NCBI RefSeq assembly: GCF_000714935.1 | Contig: NZ_JMIR01000007.1 | Coordinates: 62,001-126,000 of the forward strand | Source of the DNA: Tumebacillus flagellatus | GTDB lineage: Bacteria > Bacillota > Bacilli > Tumebacillales > Tumebacillaceae | Direction of reading: 5' to 3' | Length of the DNA: 64,000 nt | Shown: piece by piece, positions 51,800-60,806 of the stretch | Layout: each line of letters starts with the position of its first letter | Position numbering within the stretch: position 1 is the stretch's first letter | Translations under genes and position numbers: made by a program | The notes under the pieces: generated by a model | What the model was told of the DNA's origin: nothing | What the model saw: the letters and a program-made list of their open reading frames with translations, nothing else | The model's database searches: none

Positions 51800-51834
51800 G
51801 AAACCCATTCCTTTAACGGGAATGGGTTTTTCGG
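51800..51834 (+). terminator. Terminator of tctCBA
   Basis: AAACCCATTCCTTTAACGGGAATGGGTTTTTC. It separates tctA from the histidine kinase gene. Confidence 0.75.
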
Positions 51835-51862
51835 TATCATGAGGTAGTAAAGTGCTAAAGGG

Positions 51863-53494
51863 GTGTTGAATCTGCGTCTGCAAACCAAGTTGATCTTGCT
51901 GATCTGTTGTTTGTTGGTTCTTATAATCAGTATTTTTGGAATTTACCAAGAGCAAGTGGAATCCGACATGGTCGAAAACGAAACCGGCACGCGGGCGCTC
52001 GCCGTGGCGGAGACGGTGGCGCAGATTCCGGAGATTCAGAAAGCGTTTTCCGAATCCGACCCGTCGCGTATCATTCAACCGCTCGTCGAAGAAATCCGCG
52101 TGAAAACGGACGCCGAATACATCGTCGTCGGCAACCGCGACGGCATCCGCTATTCGCATCCCGTGCCGGAGCGCATCGGCAAAGAGATGGTCGGCGGGGA
52201 TAACGAACCTGTGTTGGCAGGCCGCTCGATCATCTCGGAAGCGATCGGCTCGCTGGGGCCGTCCTTGCGGGGGAAAGCGCCGATCTTCGGCGACGACGGT
52301 TCGGTGATCGGCATCGTGTCGGTCGGGATGATGCAAGAGGACATCCAAGAGCGCATCGAGCCGTATCGTCAGAAATTGATTTGGATGATCCAGCTCACGT
52401 TTGTGATCGGCGTGATCGGAGCGCTGTTGATCTCAACGGGCGTGAAGCGGGCGATTCTGGGTCTTGAGCCGCGCGAGATCGGGCGGTTGTACCGGGAGAA
52501 GCAAGCGATCATGGATTCGATTCATGAAGGGATCCTCGCGGTGAACCAGACGGGGCACGTGACGATCGTCAACCAGAAAGCGGCGAAGATGTTCGGAGTT
52601 GCGGAAGGGGAGGCGATGGTCGGGAAGTACGTTCTCGACGTGTTGCCGGGCTCGCGGCTGATGGAGGTCGTGCAGTCGGGGGAAGCGGAGTTCGACCAAG
52701 AGATGATCGGCGCGGACGATATTTTGATCGCCAACCGCGTGCCGTTGTTCAATCACAAGGGACAGGTCATCGGCGCGGTGGCGAGTTTCCGCAGCAAGAC
52801 GGAACTCAGCAAAGTGACGGAGGAACTGTCGCAAGTGAAGCGCTATGCGGATTCGCTGCGGGCGCAGACGCATGAGTTTTCGAACAAGCTGTACATGATT
52901 TCCGGGTTGATTCAGTTGGAGTCGTACCAAGAAGCGCTGGAGTTGATCACGCGGGAGTCGAACATACACCAGAATCTCGTGCAGTTTATTATGCAGCAAG
53001 TGCCCGACCCGATGATCGGCGGGCTGTTGATCGGCAAGTTCAACCGGGCGAGCGAACTCAAAGTCGACCTGTCGCTCGACCCGCACAGTTCGTTGCTGGA
53101 TTTCCCGCGGGATTTGAAGCGCAGCCAGTTTGCGACGATCCTCGGCAACCTGATCGAGAACGCGATGGAAGCGGTCATGGAGCAAGAAAACCCGGAAGAC
53201 AAGCAAGTGCGGGTGTTGTTGACCGACCTTGGGGACGATTTGATTTTGGAAGTGGAAGATACCGGGCCGGGGGTGCCGGACGAACTGCTGGAGCGGATCT
53301 TTGAAGTCGGGTATTCGACCAAAGCGGAGCAGCACCGAGGGTTTGGGTTGGCGCTGGTGAAACAGGCGGTGGAGCAGGTGGGCGGGTACATCACGTACAC
53401 GTCGTTGCAGCCGCACGGCAGTTTGTTCACGGTGGCGATTCCGAAACGATTTCTAGGGGGAGGCAGACGAGAGCATGAACGTTCTGATCATTGA
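51863..53494 (+). CDS. CitA/DcuS-type sensor histidine kinase
   Basis: 543 residues. Two membrane helices (12-30 and ~173-193) enclose a periplasmic PAS-like (PDC/sCACHE) domain with TDAEYIVVGNRDGIRYSHP, then a cytoplasmic PAS (RLYREKQAIMDSIHEGILAV), a SpoOB-type His box (RAQTHEFSNKLYMISGLIQL) and an HATPase domain (NLIENAMEA, DTGPGVPDELLERIFEVGYS). CitA/DcuS kinases sense external carboxylates; here it should sense the substrate of TctCBA. Start is uncertain: GTG 51863, TTG 51866 or CTG 51872 all lie near AAAGGGG. It overlaps the regulator gene by 20 bp. Confidence 0.9.
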   Translation: MLNLRLQTKLILLICCLLVLIISIFGIYQEQVESDMVENETGTRALAVAETVAQIPEIQKAFSESDPSRIIQPLVEEIRVKTDAEYIVVGNRDGIRYSHPVPERIGKEMVGGDNEPVLAGRSIISEAIGSLGPSLRGKAPIFGDDGSVIGIVSVGMMQEDIQERIEPYRQKLIWMIQLTFVIGVIGALLISTGVKRAILGLEPREIGRLYREKQAIMDSIHEGILAVNQTGHVTIVNQKAAKMFGVAEGEAMVGKYVLDVLPGSRLMEVVQSGEAEFDQEMIGADDILIANRVPLFNHKGQVIGAVASFRSKTELSKVTEELSQVKRYADSLRAQTHEFSNKLYMISGLIQLESYQEALELITRESNIHQNLVQFIMQQVPDPMIGGLLIGKFNRASELKVDLSLDPHSSLLDFPRDLKRSQFATILGNLIENAMEAVMEQENPEDKQVRVLLTDLGDDLILEVEDTGPGVPDELLERIFEVGYSTKAEQHRGFGLALVKQAVEQVGGYITYTSLQPHGSLFTVAIPKRFLGGGRREHERSDH

Positions 53495-54152
53495 AGACGA
53501 CCTGCGGATCGCGGAGATTAATAGAAGGTTTGTGGAGAAAGTGCCCGGTTATCAGGTGATCGGGATTGCGGCAGACGGACTGCAGGCGAAGGAGCAGTTG
53601 GAAGTGCTGCAGCCGGACTTGGTGTTGTTGGATATTTTTTTTCCGGACATGAACGGGTTGGAGTTGCTGCGGTACATCAAGGAACACCATCGGACGACGG
53701 ACGTGATCATGATCACGGCGTCCAAGGAAGTGGAGACGGTGCAGGACGCGCTGCGCAGCGGGGTGTTTGACTTCATCGTGAAGCCGTTGGTGTTTGAGCG
53801 GTTTCAGAAGACGCTGGTGCGGTTTCAAGACTACCGCCAGAAAGTCGACCGGCTGAAAAAAGAGCGCGGACCGATCGGCCAAGAGGAGATCGACGGGCTG
53901 ATCCACAGCGCGGGGGAGAAGAAAGAGTCGTACCTGCCCAAGGGAATTGACACGCTGACGTTGGAGAAGATCACCGCGGTGATTTCACAGGAGCACGTCG
54001 GGCTGACGGCGGAAGCGGTCGGGCGTCAGATCGGGGTCAGCCGCTCGACGGCACGGCGGTATCTGGAGTTTCTCGTGTCCAAGGAAGAAGTGATCGCCGA
54101 TTTGTCCTACGGAGATGTGGGAAGGCCGGAGCGGGTGTATCGGGGGAGGTGA
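53475..54152 (+). CDS. CitB/DctR-type response regulator
   Basis: 225 residues. Receiver domain with the acidic pocket (IIEDDLRIAE), phospho-Asp in DLVLLDIFFPDMNG, Thr in MITASKE and Lys in IVKPL. The C-terminus is a winged-helix of the CitB type (LTAEAVGRQIGVSRSTARRY). Ends before the LysR gene without an obvious terminator of its own. Together with the kinase, it is expected to activate tctCBA. Confidence 0.92.
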   Translation: MNVLIIEDDLRIAEINRRFVEKVPGYQVIGIAADGLQAKEQLEVLQPDLVLLDIFFPDMNGLELLRYIKEHHRTTDVIMITASKEVETVQDALRSGVFDFIVKPLVFERFQKTLVRFQDYRQKVDRLKKERGPIGQEEIDGLIHSAGEKKESYLPKGIDTLTLEKITAVISQEHVGLTAEAVGRQIGVSRSTARRYLEFLVSKEEVIADLSYGDVGRPERVYRGR

Positions 54153-54173
54153 GTTCCCCCGATTTCACTATCT

Positions 54174-55049
54174 TCAAGTAAACTTCTTCCCGTATAACGG
54201 GTTTTTTCTGAGCAGTTCCAAGAATTTATCGAGAGCGCTCGTCACGAAGCTGTTTGGGTTCCGAACGAAATAAATCTGCGTAAACGCCGGTTGCGAAGGA
54301 AGGGAAAACGACCGCAACACCCCGCTCTCTTCCAGCTTTTGAATCGCGGACTTCGGGACGAAGGAGGCTCCAAGCCCGGAGACCACGCCTTGAATCGTGG
54401 CATCCAGATGATTGAATTCCAAGTAGCGAACCGACCCCTGCCCGATCGACTTGAACCACGTCTCCAATTCTTCCCGGTGCGGACATCCCGCGGTATTCAT
54501 GAGAAACGGTTGCTTGCAAACCTCCTGTACATCGCGGATGTCCGGCTGCGTGATCAGAACCAGTTCTTCCTCATAAATCAGCTCCGCCGCGAGTTGTTCC
54601 TCTCGCACGGACATTTTGATGAAGGCGCCGTCCAGTTGAAACTGGCGAATCTTCTGCAGAAGTTCCTCCGACGTTTGGGTGGTCAGCGAAAGTTCCACTT
54701 TGGGGTACAGTTTGTGGTAGTGCGCCAAGAGTTCGGGGAGGTGCAACACGGAAACGGCGGGATTGGCTCCGAGTGAAAGCGGTCCAGAGGGCTCCAAGGA
54801 ATCATGAAGAGCAGCCTGTGCCTCGTCCAGCAACCGAATCACTTGATCTGCATACGCCAACAACTTCTGCCCCGCCGGAGTCAAGATCATTCCTCGATGC
54901 CGATAGAACAGCTGCGTGTCCAATTCCGCCTCCAACTGCTGCACTCTTGCGGTCACGTTGGATTGCACATACCCCAGCGTTTGCGCGGCTTTCGTGATGC
55001 TTCCCTCGTACGCCACCGCCCGAAAGATCCGCAGCTCCTGACTTTCCAT
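54174..55049 (-). CDS. LysR-family transcriptional regulator
   Basis: 291 residues from ATG 55049 (GGGAG upstream). Winged-helix LRIFRAVAYEGSITKAAQTL with the LTTR Q-x-V-Q-S-N-V-T-A-R recognition helix, then two co-inducer-binding subdomains. Divergent from the MFS exporter at 55163 with a 113-bp shared region, the usual arrangement for regulating that gene. AT-rich patch in the intergenic gap includes a TTGAAAG-N-ACT-like palindrome typical of LTTR boxes, not resolved precisely. Confidence 0.9.
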   Translation of the reverse strand: MESQELRIFRAVAYEGSITKAAQTLGYVQSNVTARVQQLEAELDTQLFYRHRGMILTPAGQKLLAYADQVIRLLDEAQAALHDSLEPSGPLSLGANPAVSVLHLPELLAHYHKLYPKVELSLTTQTSEELLQKIRQFQLDGAFIKMSVREEQLAAELIYEEELVLITQPDIRDVQEVCKQPFLMNTAGCPHREELETWFKSIGQGSVRYLEFNHLDATIQGVVSGLGASFVPKSAIQKLEESGVLRSFSLPSQPAFTQIYFVRNPNSFVTSALDKFLELLRKNPLYGKKFT

Positions 55050-55162
55050 AAGTCCCTCACTCCCTTTCAAGTATCACTAATAACGAATGGTCACATCATT
55101 TTCATTCATTATACATGATGTGGATTCTTCGATACAATGCTGTTTGAAAGGGAGGGAGTCCT

Positions 55163-56551
55163 ATGAGTTTTGAAAAAAAGGAACTGGCAAGGAAGTGGGC
55201 TGTATTAGCCGTGGTCACGCTCGTCTCGTTTGTGACCAATTTAGACGCGACCATCGTGGTCATCGGTCTTCCGCGTTTGATCCAAGACTTGCACGTTTCG
55301 ATGGTGACGGGGATGTGGTCGATTACGGCCTACCTGATTACGAGCACTGTATTCTTATTGCCGGCGGGGAAGTGGGCGGACGGCGCGGGGTACAAGCGAA
55401 TCTTCCTGTGGGGGTTTGGTCTGTTTACAGCGGCTACCCTGCTGTGCGGATTGGCGAACTCCGGTCAGGAACTGGTCCTGTTTCGCTTGATTCAGGGCAT
55501 CGGTGCGGCGTTTGCGTTGGCGACGGCGAGCCCGATTCTCATGCGTGTCTTCCCGGCTGAGCAACTGGGGCTTGCCATCGGAATCAATTCCACCTCATGG
55601 GTGATCGGATCGATCGTCGGGCCTGTCGCGGGAGGCGCGTTGATCAGTTCGTTCGGATGGCGCTCGATGTTTTTCGTTCAGGTGCCGTTTGCTCTTCTCG
55701 GGTTGGTGGCAGGATGGATTCTGCTCAAGGAGATGAAAGGCACTTTGCGGGAAAAAACAGATTGGGCAGGCGTCTTGACTTTCGGATTGGGGCTGAGCGC
55801 TTTCCTCGTCGCTCTTTCGGAAGGGCAGGAATGGGGCTGGACAACTCCGGCGGTGCTTGGGCTTTTTGGCGCAACGCTGTTGTTTTTAACAGTCTTTGTT
55901 TTCGTCGAATGGAGGGGGAAGCAACCCTTGCTGCAACTTCGCTTGTTCTCTTTCAAACCGTATACGACGGGGCTTGGCGTCACGTTCAGCTATTGCGTCG
56001 GGTATTTCTCGATCACGACGCTGCTGACGTTGTACCTGCAAAGCGCGCAACACCTAAGCCCTTTGGAGTCGGGATTGTTGCTGATTCCGTTGTCTGCGCC
56101 GCAACTCGTGATGGGTCCGCTCGGAGGGAAGTTTGCAGACCGATTCGGGCCGTTCAACATGGCGGGGATCGGGCTCTGTTTGATTGCAGGTTCGTTTTTT
56201 CTGCTCGGGAATTTGGGAGAGTCTCTGAAGCAGGCGACGGTGATCGTACCGTTGCTCATCATCTCGGTGGCGAACGGGTTGGCGTGGCCTTCCGTAGCGA
56301 AATCCGTCCTGTCCGCTGCACCGGTCGAGCAGGCGGGGTCGGCTTCGGGGATGTTCTACACCATTTATAATGTAGGGCGCGTGGTGAGTCAGACGTTGGC
56401 GTTGATCATCGTGGAGGTTTATGCGGCTCCCGCGTACTCCAAAACCGCGGTGGTGCAGATGACGGACGTTGGATTTCGAATGTTCGCGGTTTTCTTCCTG
56501 ATCGCTTTGGCGCTGGTCTTTTTCATGAAGCGGGCACAAGCTGACTCCTGA
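55163..56551 (+). CDS. MFS transporter, DHA2 (EmrB/QacA-like)
   Basis: 462 residues, 13-14 membrane helices. Motif LDATIVVIGLPRLIQDL in helix 1 (DHA2 family), motif C in LAIGINSTSWVIGSIVGPVA and the D/E pattern GKWADGAGYKRIFLWGF (motif A). Predicted proton-driven multidrug or metabolite exporter. Likely controlled by the divergent LysR regulator. Ends with a terminator shared with the convergent hydrolase gene. Confidence 0.92.
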   Translation: MSFEKKELARKWAVLAVVTLVSFVTNLDATIVVIGLPRLIQDLHVSMVTGMWSITAYLITSTVFLLPAGKWADGAGYKRIFLWGFGLFTAATLLCGLANSGQELVLFRLIQGIGAAFALATASPILMRVFPAEQLGLAIGINSTSWVIGSIVGPVAGGALISSFGWRSMFFVQVPFALLGLVAGWILLKEMKGTLREKTDWAGVLTFGLGLSAFLVALSEGQEWGWTTPAVLGLFGATLLFLTVFVFVEWRGKQPLLQLRLFSFKPYTTGLGVTFSYCVGYFSITTLLTLYLQSAQHLSPLESGLLLIPLSAPQLVMGPLGGKFADRFGPFNMAGIGLCLIAGSFFLLGNLGESLKQATVIVPLLIISVANGLAWPSVAKSVLSAAPVEQAGSASGMFYTIYNVGRVVSQTLALIIVEVYAAPAYSKTAVVQMTDVGFRMFAVFFLIALALVFFMKRAQADS

Positions 56552-56576
56552 TTGGCATCAGGGGTCAGCTTTTTTC
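56540..56576. terminator. Bidirectional terminator
   Basis: GCTGACTCCTGATTGGCATCAGGGGTCAGCTTTTTT, between the MFS and hydrolase genes. Confidence 0.75.
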
Positions 56577-57413
56577 ACGATCCCTCCACTGGGCAAACCA
56601 CGCAAAAACCGCTTCATCCCGCGCCGCTCGCACGTTCTCCAGATGGTGGTCGCCCTCCGGATAGAGCACGAGTTTATGCGGATACCCCAACGCCTCCAAC
56701 TTCGCCGCCAGCAACTGCGATTCTTCCGCATCGACGCGCTTGTCCGCGCCGCCCGCTTGCATCAACAGCGGCACGCGCAACAGTTCCGGCCAGCAGAGCG
56801 CAGAGCGTTCTCGGTACGGAGCCGGATTCTCCTCCGGGTCGCCGAACAAATCTCCGTACAGTTGCTCCAGCGCAAAGGGCAGCGGGCGGCGCGCCAAATC
56901 GGCCGGGGCGCTGGTCACGGCGGCGGCCCGCAAGTTCAAGCCGTGCCGGATGCACAGATACGTCATCATCCCGCCTCGCGAATGCCCGAACATGAACATT
57001 CGCCCGGCATCCGCTTCCGGCAAACTCTCCGCAAGCCACGCCAGCGCCAGAACGTCTTTGACATCCGCCCCGCCGTATTCGTCCCGGCCTTGCCCGCCGT
57101 CGTTGCCGCGATATTGCGACGCCAGCACGACATACCCGCGTGCGGCATAGCCCGCGATGCGGTGCAGCGCCTCTTCCTTGATCTTGCTGAACGTTCGATA
57201 GCCGCCCCGGTTGTAGATCAGCACCGGAAACGGCTGTCCCGCACCCGCGCCTTCCGCCACAATCGGCTTCGCGAGAAAGCCGACCACTTTCAATCCGTCC
57301 ACGCGGTAGAGGATTCGTTCGAGCGTCACGTGGTCACGAACTTCTTCCTGGACCTCCATCGATTTACGCGACAGGAGAATGCCGTCTTCCGGCAATCGCT
57401 GCAACCGTTCCAT
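56565..57413 (-). CDS. Alpha/beta hydrolase, prolyl-oligopeptidase-like
   Basis: 282 residues. Catalytic Ser in FMFGHSRGGMMTYL (GHSRGG), Asp in GGADKRVDAEES and His in PEGDHHLENV, an intact triad, plus an N-terminal beta stretch. The size matches the S9/dienelactone-hydrolase-like peptidase-esterase group. No signal peptide. Substrate unknown. Divergent from the membrane protein gene at 57522. Confidence 0.9.
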   Translation of the reverse strand: MERLQRLPEDGILLSRKSMEVQEEVRDHVTLERILYRVDGLKVVGFLAKPIVAEGAGAGQPFPVLIYNRGGYRTFSKIKEEALHRIAGYAARGYVVLASQYRGNDGGQGRDEYGGADVKDVLALAWLAESLPEADAGRMFMFGHSRGGMMTYLCIRHGLNLRAAAVTSAPADLARRPLPFALEQLYGDLFGDPEENPAPYRERSALCWPELLRVPLLMQAGGADKRVDAEESQLLAAKLEALGYPHKLVLYPEGDHHLENVRAARDEAVFAWFAQWRDREKS

Positions 57414-57521
57414 ACGAATAACCCCCTGATTTTCAAATCAAATTCTAATCTTTGTCTTTTATACTGCTACCACTAGGAGTCTGTCTACTTCAGAGAGAGA
57501 ACAAAACAAGGAGTTGGAGTT

Positions 57522-58169
57522 ATGCCAAAAGGTCGTCTTCGCATCTGGCTTCCCGCCATCGTGGTCCTCGTGGCCGCCGCTGCACTCATCGTGTATTACT
57601 TTACCCACCAACCGCAACGCCCGAACTTTCAAGGCGCTCCCGGACCCCGCACGCCCGGTCAACGTCCTCCGGCAGGCATGCGCCCGCCCATGGAAGAGGG
57701 CAGCGAAACGTTCACGCTTCTCGGCAACATCGCCATCGCGTTCGGGGCTTTGAGCTTCTGGTGGTTCCTCTTCAAGAAAAAGCTCGGTTCCCCCAACGCC
57801 CTGATCAAAAAAACGGGCAAACTCCTCTATAAAGCCCACACCTTCACCGGCTATCTGGCGCTGATCTTGACCACCGTTCACGGCGGCTACTACCTGATCA
57901 CCAAATTCAGCGACGTGAAAACCAAGTCCGGTCTTGCCGGCTTCCTGCTCTTGCTGACGCTCGCCGTCTACGGCATGCTCTACAAGCGCGTGAAGAACAA
58001 AGACATGCGCAAAACGCACTTCGTGCTCACGAACGCTTGGCTGGTCGTGCTTTGCATTCATGCCGGCGGGTTTTTCTTCTTCATGATCGTGGTCACCGTC
58101 GCGCTCTGGGCGCTCCTCTGGTTGATCTCCAAACGGGCGCAAAAACCGGCTCTTCATACTGAAAACTAA
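57522..58169 (+). CDS. Small membrane protein with paired histidines (b561/ferric-reductase-like candidate)
   Basis: 215 residues: an N-terminal anchor, a Pro/Arg-rich extracytoplasmic loop (PQRPNFQGAPGPRTPGQRPP) and four further membrane helices. Helix pairs carry His ~15 apart: KAHTFTGYLALILTTVHGGY and KTHFVLTNAWLVVLCIHAGG. Such bis-His spacing resembles haem-b-binding four-helix proteins (cytochrome b561/ferric-reductase transmembrane domain). Haem binding and redox role are inference. Start ATG 57522 has AAGGAG. A terminator (58181-58211) follows. Confidence 0.7.
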   Translation: MPKGRLRIWLPAIVVLVAAAALIVYYFTHQPQRPNFQGAPGPRTPGQRPPAGMRPPMEEGSETFTLLGNIAIAFGALSFWWFLFKKKLGSPNALIKKTGKLLYKAHTFTGYLALILTTVHGGYYLITKFSDVKTKSGLAGFLLLLTLAVYGMLYKRVKNKDMRKTHFVLTNAWLVVLCIHAGGFFFFMIVVTVALWALLWLISKRAQKPALHTEN

Positions 58170-58180
58170 ACACGTGACGA

Positions 58181-58211
58181 AAAGCCCAACGCACGCAGTT
58201 GGGCTTTTTTA
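58181..58211 (+). terminator. Terminator after the membrane protein
   Basis: AAAAGCCCAACGCACGCAGTTGGGCTTTTTT. Confidence 0.75.
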
Positions 58212-58350
58212 CGATCTTCCTGCATTTCTTTCTACTCCTGAACACGATGTCCTTCTTGCGGGCGGCCTCGCACGACGACATGACATCCACCGCTCCTTGG
58301 GCTACAATAAACACCAACGACACCTGCATATTGAGGGAGGCACCAACGCA

Positions 58351-58815
58351 ATGGAACAACTGAACCTCACCGGACGCACCGAGCACGGCACGCCGGACGA
58401 CTTTGCCACGCTGTCGGTCGTGATGATCGACGGCGACGATATTTTTGTCGATAACGGCGCGATTCACGGCAAGTCCCGTCTGGAGCGCGGCGTTGATTTC
58501 CGCACGTACACCAAGCCGGAGGACGTGCCGAACGGCCGCCGCATCCAAGAAGTTTGGATTCAATTGAAATCGTTTGAGACCGGCCGCGGCTACTACGGCA
58601 TCGTCTCGGCGGAGATCGTCGTCAACCGCGACCTCATGGTCGGCTACAAAAACGTCGGTCCCTTGGTGATGGCGATGGAAGGCGCGATCAAAGGCAAAGT
58701 CCAACTTCCGCACCTCTCCTCCGAGCAAAAAACCAAACTGCGCGACTTCATGGCGTCCTTCCGCGAAGACCTCTGGGCGAACACCCCGGACGAGATCAAA
58801 GCGCAATTGGCGTAA
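58351..58815 (+). CDS. ywhD: YwhD-family protein
   Basis: 154 residues from ATG 58351 (GAGGGAGG upstream). Matches the YwhD pattern known from Bacillus: MIDGDDIFVDNGAIHGKSRL, ERGVDFRTYTKPEDVPNGRR, GYYGIVSAEIVVNRDLMVGY and the C-terminal FREDLWANTPDEIKAQL. A cytoplasmic protein of unknown function widespread in Bacillota. Gene is monocistronic with a terminator at 58845-58873. Confidence 0.88.
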   Translation: MEQLNLTGRTEHGTPDDFATLSVVMIDGDDIFVDNGAIHGKSRLERGVDFRTYTKPEDVPNGRRIQEVWIQLKSFETGRGYYGIVSAEIVVNRDLMVGYKNVGPLVMAMEGAIKGKVQLPHLSSEQKTKLRDFMASFREDLWANTPDEIKAQLA

Positions 58816-58844
58816 CCCAAAACAAGCCGCCAATCGACCCGGCT

Positions 58845-58873
58845 CTCCCGCGAGGAGACCGGGTCTTTTTCGG
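58845..58873 (+). terminator. Terminator of the ywhD gene
   Basis: GACCCGGCTCTCCCGCGAGGAGACCGGGTCTTTTTC. Confidence 0.7.
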
Positions 58874-59012
58874 ATTTCAGGGGATACTACGAACAGCCAG
58901 TTGAAGCTTCTGCAAGATCATACTAAAGAATGAGAAAATATTATTTCTAATCTACCCCAAAGGTGATATAATGGCTTTCGTTATGTTTCTGACGAAAGGA
59001 AAGGTGTGAGAA

Positions 59013-60461
59013 ATGCAAAACCAAACCCCCTTGTTCACGAAACTCGTTGAACATGCGAACCGGAATCCGATTCAATTCCACATCCCTGCGCATAAAAAAG
59101 GCTTCGGGATGCCGAACGAATTCTCCGAGTTCATCGGCCCGAACGCTTTGTCCATAGATTTGATCAACATCGCGCCGCTGGACGACCTGCATTCGCCGAA
59201 AGGTGTAATCAAGGAAGCGCAAGAACTGGCCGCACGCGCATACGGCGCCGACCACACATACTTCTCCGTACACGGCACGTCCGGCGCGATCATGACGATG
59301 GTCATGTCGGCGGTCGGCCCGGGCGAGAAGATCCTCGTCCCGCGCAACGTCCACAAGTCGGTTCTTTCCGCGATCATCTTCTCCGGCGCGCATCCGGTGT
59401 TTATGCATCCGGAAATCGACCCGGAGATCGGCATCGCCCACGGCGTGCCGCTCGACGAAGTGCGCAAAGTGCTCGACGAACATCCGGATGCCAAAGCGCT
59501 GCTCTTGATCAACCCGACTTACTTCGGCGTCTCCGCCGACCTCAAGTCGATCGTCGATCTCGCGCACGAGCGCGGCGTTCCCGTCCTCGTCGACGAAGCG
59601 CACGGCGTGCTGTTCAGCTTCCATGAAGACCTGCCGCTCTCCGCGATGCAAGCGGGTGCCGACATGGCGGCGACGTCTGTCCACAAACTCGGCGGCTCGA
59701 TGACGCAAAGTTCCGTGTTGAACGTCCGCGAAGGCCTGATCTCGCCGGAACACGTGCAGTCGGTGCTCTCGATGCTGCATACGACCTCGACGTCGTATCT
59801 CTTGCTGGCGTCGCTCGACGTCGCCCGCAAAAACTTGGCGATCCACGGCCATGAGCTGATTTCCAAGACGCTGGAACTCGCACACGACGCCCGCCGCCGC
59901 ATCAACGCCATCGACGGCCTGTACTGCTTTGGCGAAGAGATTTTGAAAACCTCGGCGACGTTCGCGCACGATCCGCTGAAAATCAACGTCACCGTCTCCA
60001 ACCTCGGTCTGACCGGCTGGGAAGTGGAGAAGATCCTGCGCAACGACTTCAACATCGAAGTCGAGATGTCCGACCTGTACAACATTCTCTGCATCATCAC
60101 GTTCGGCGATACCCAAGAGACGATCGACGCGCTCGTTCACGCGCTCGAAGCGATCGCCAAGGACTACCGCCGCGAAGTGCTGGAGCGCAAACAGGTCAAG
60201 TACCCGTCGATGCCGCTGCTCGCTCTCTCGCCGCGCGACGCGTTCTACAACAAACAGACGGAGATCATCCCGCTCGCCGAAGCGGCGGGGCGGATCATCG
60301 CCGAATTCATCATGGTCTACCCGCCGGGCATTCCGATCGTCATGCCGGGCGAAGTCGTGACACACGACAACATCGACTATATCGTCGAACACGTGAAGGA
60401 AGGTCTGCCGGTGCAAGGCCCGGACGACCCGAACATCGAGTTCGTCAAAGTTCTCAAGTAA
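59013..60461 (+). CDS. speA: Arginine/lysine/ornithine decarboxylase (SpeA-type, fold type I)
   Basis: 482 residues. The fold-type I decarboxylase motifs are present: VHGTSGAIMTM, DEAHG (194-198) and the PLP lysine in TSVHKLGGSMTQSS (Lys225). The C-terminal domain (from ~390) has YPPGIPIVMPGEVV, a conserved element. Length and start (QFHIPAHKKGFGM) match Bacillus SpeA, which makes agmatine from arginine for polyamine synthesis. Lysine decarboxylase is a less likely alternative. ATG 59013 has AAAGG. No speB/speE neighbour. Confidence 0.92.
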   Translation: MQNQTPLFTKLVEHANRNPIQFHIPAHKKGFGMPNEFSEFIGPNALSIDLINIAPLDDLHSPKGVIKEAQELAARAYGADHTYFSVHGTSGAIMTMVMSAVGPGEKILVPRNVHKSVLSAIIFSGAHPVFMHPEIDPEIGIAHGVPLDEVRKVLDEHPDAKALLLINPTYFGVSADLKSIVDLAHERGVPVLVDEAHGVLFSFHEDLPLSAMQAGADMAATSVHKLGGSMTQSSVLNVREGLISPEHVQSVLSMLHTTSTSYLLLASLDVARKNLAIHGHELISKTLELAHDARRRINAIDGLYCFGEEILKTSATFAHDPLKINVTVSNLGLTGWEVEKILRNDFNIEVEMSDLYNILCIITFGDTQETIDALVHALEAIAKDYRREVLERKQVKYPSMPLLALSPRDAFYNKQTEIIPLAEAAGRIIAEFIMVYPPGIPIVMPGEVVTHDNIDYIVEHVKEGLPVQGPDDPNIEFVKVLK

Positions 60462-60485
60462 CACCCAACTGCCGCTTGTTTCCAA

Positions 60486-60530
60486 AAAAGTCTCTCGTCC
60501 GCCGTTTTGGCGGACGGGAGATTTTTTTTC
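60486..60530 (+). terminator. Terminator of speA
   Basis: AAAGTCTCTCGTCCGCCGTTTTGGCGGACGGGAGATTTTTTT. Confidence 0.75.
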
Positions 60531-60661
60531 CAAAACACCCACGAACCCGCAGTCTTATCGGCTGCGGAGGATTTCCCATTTTGTTTCCAGTCTTCCCCTA
60601 GTGAATCACTCGGATTTGTCTGGTAGAGTGAGTCTTGTGTTCGACAGCGTTCGACATAAAA

Positions 60662-60792
60662 AACTTAACAAGCCGAATCCTCACTTTCGAAGAGGAACGG
60701 AGGACCCAATCTTGGGGTGAACCCGCGACAACACGTCAGCGGGCGGGAACCTTCTTCCCGAATCCGTCAGCTAACTCCGCAGGCTTTTAGAA
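60662..60792 (+). ncRNA. c-di-AMP riboswitch (ydaO-yuaA)
   Basis: Consensus segments in order: CCGAATCCTC, GGAGGACCCA, CTTGGGGTGAACCC, the variable stem, GGGAACC, CCCGAATCCGTCAGCTAACTCCGCAGGC and GAAGGG. It turns down expression when c-di-AMP is high and typically controls wall hydrolases and K+ transporters. It precedes the LysM-3D gene. Confidence 0.95.
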
Positions 60793-60806
60793 GGGAAGTG
60801 CATGAC

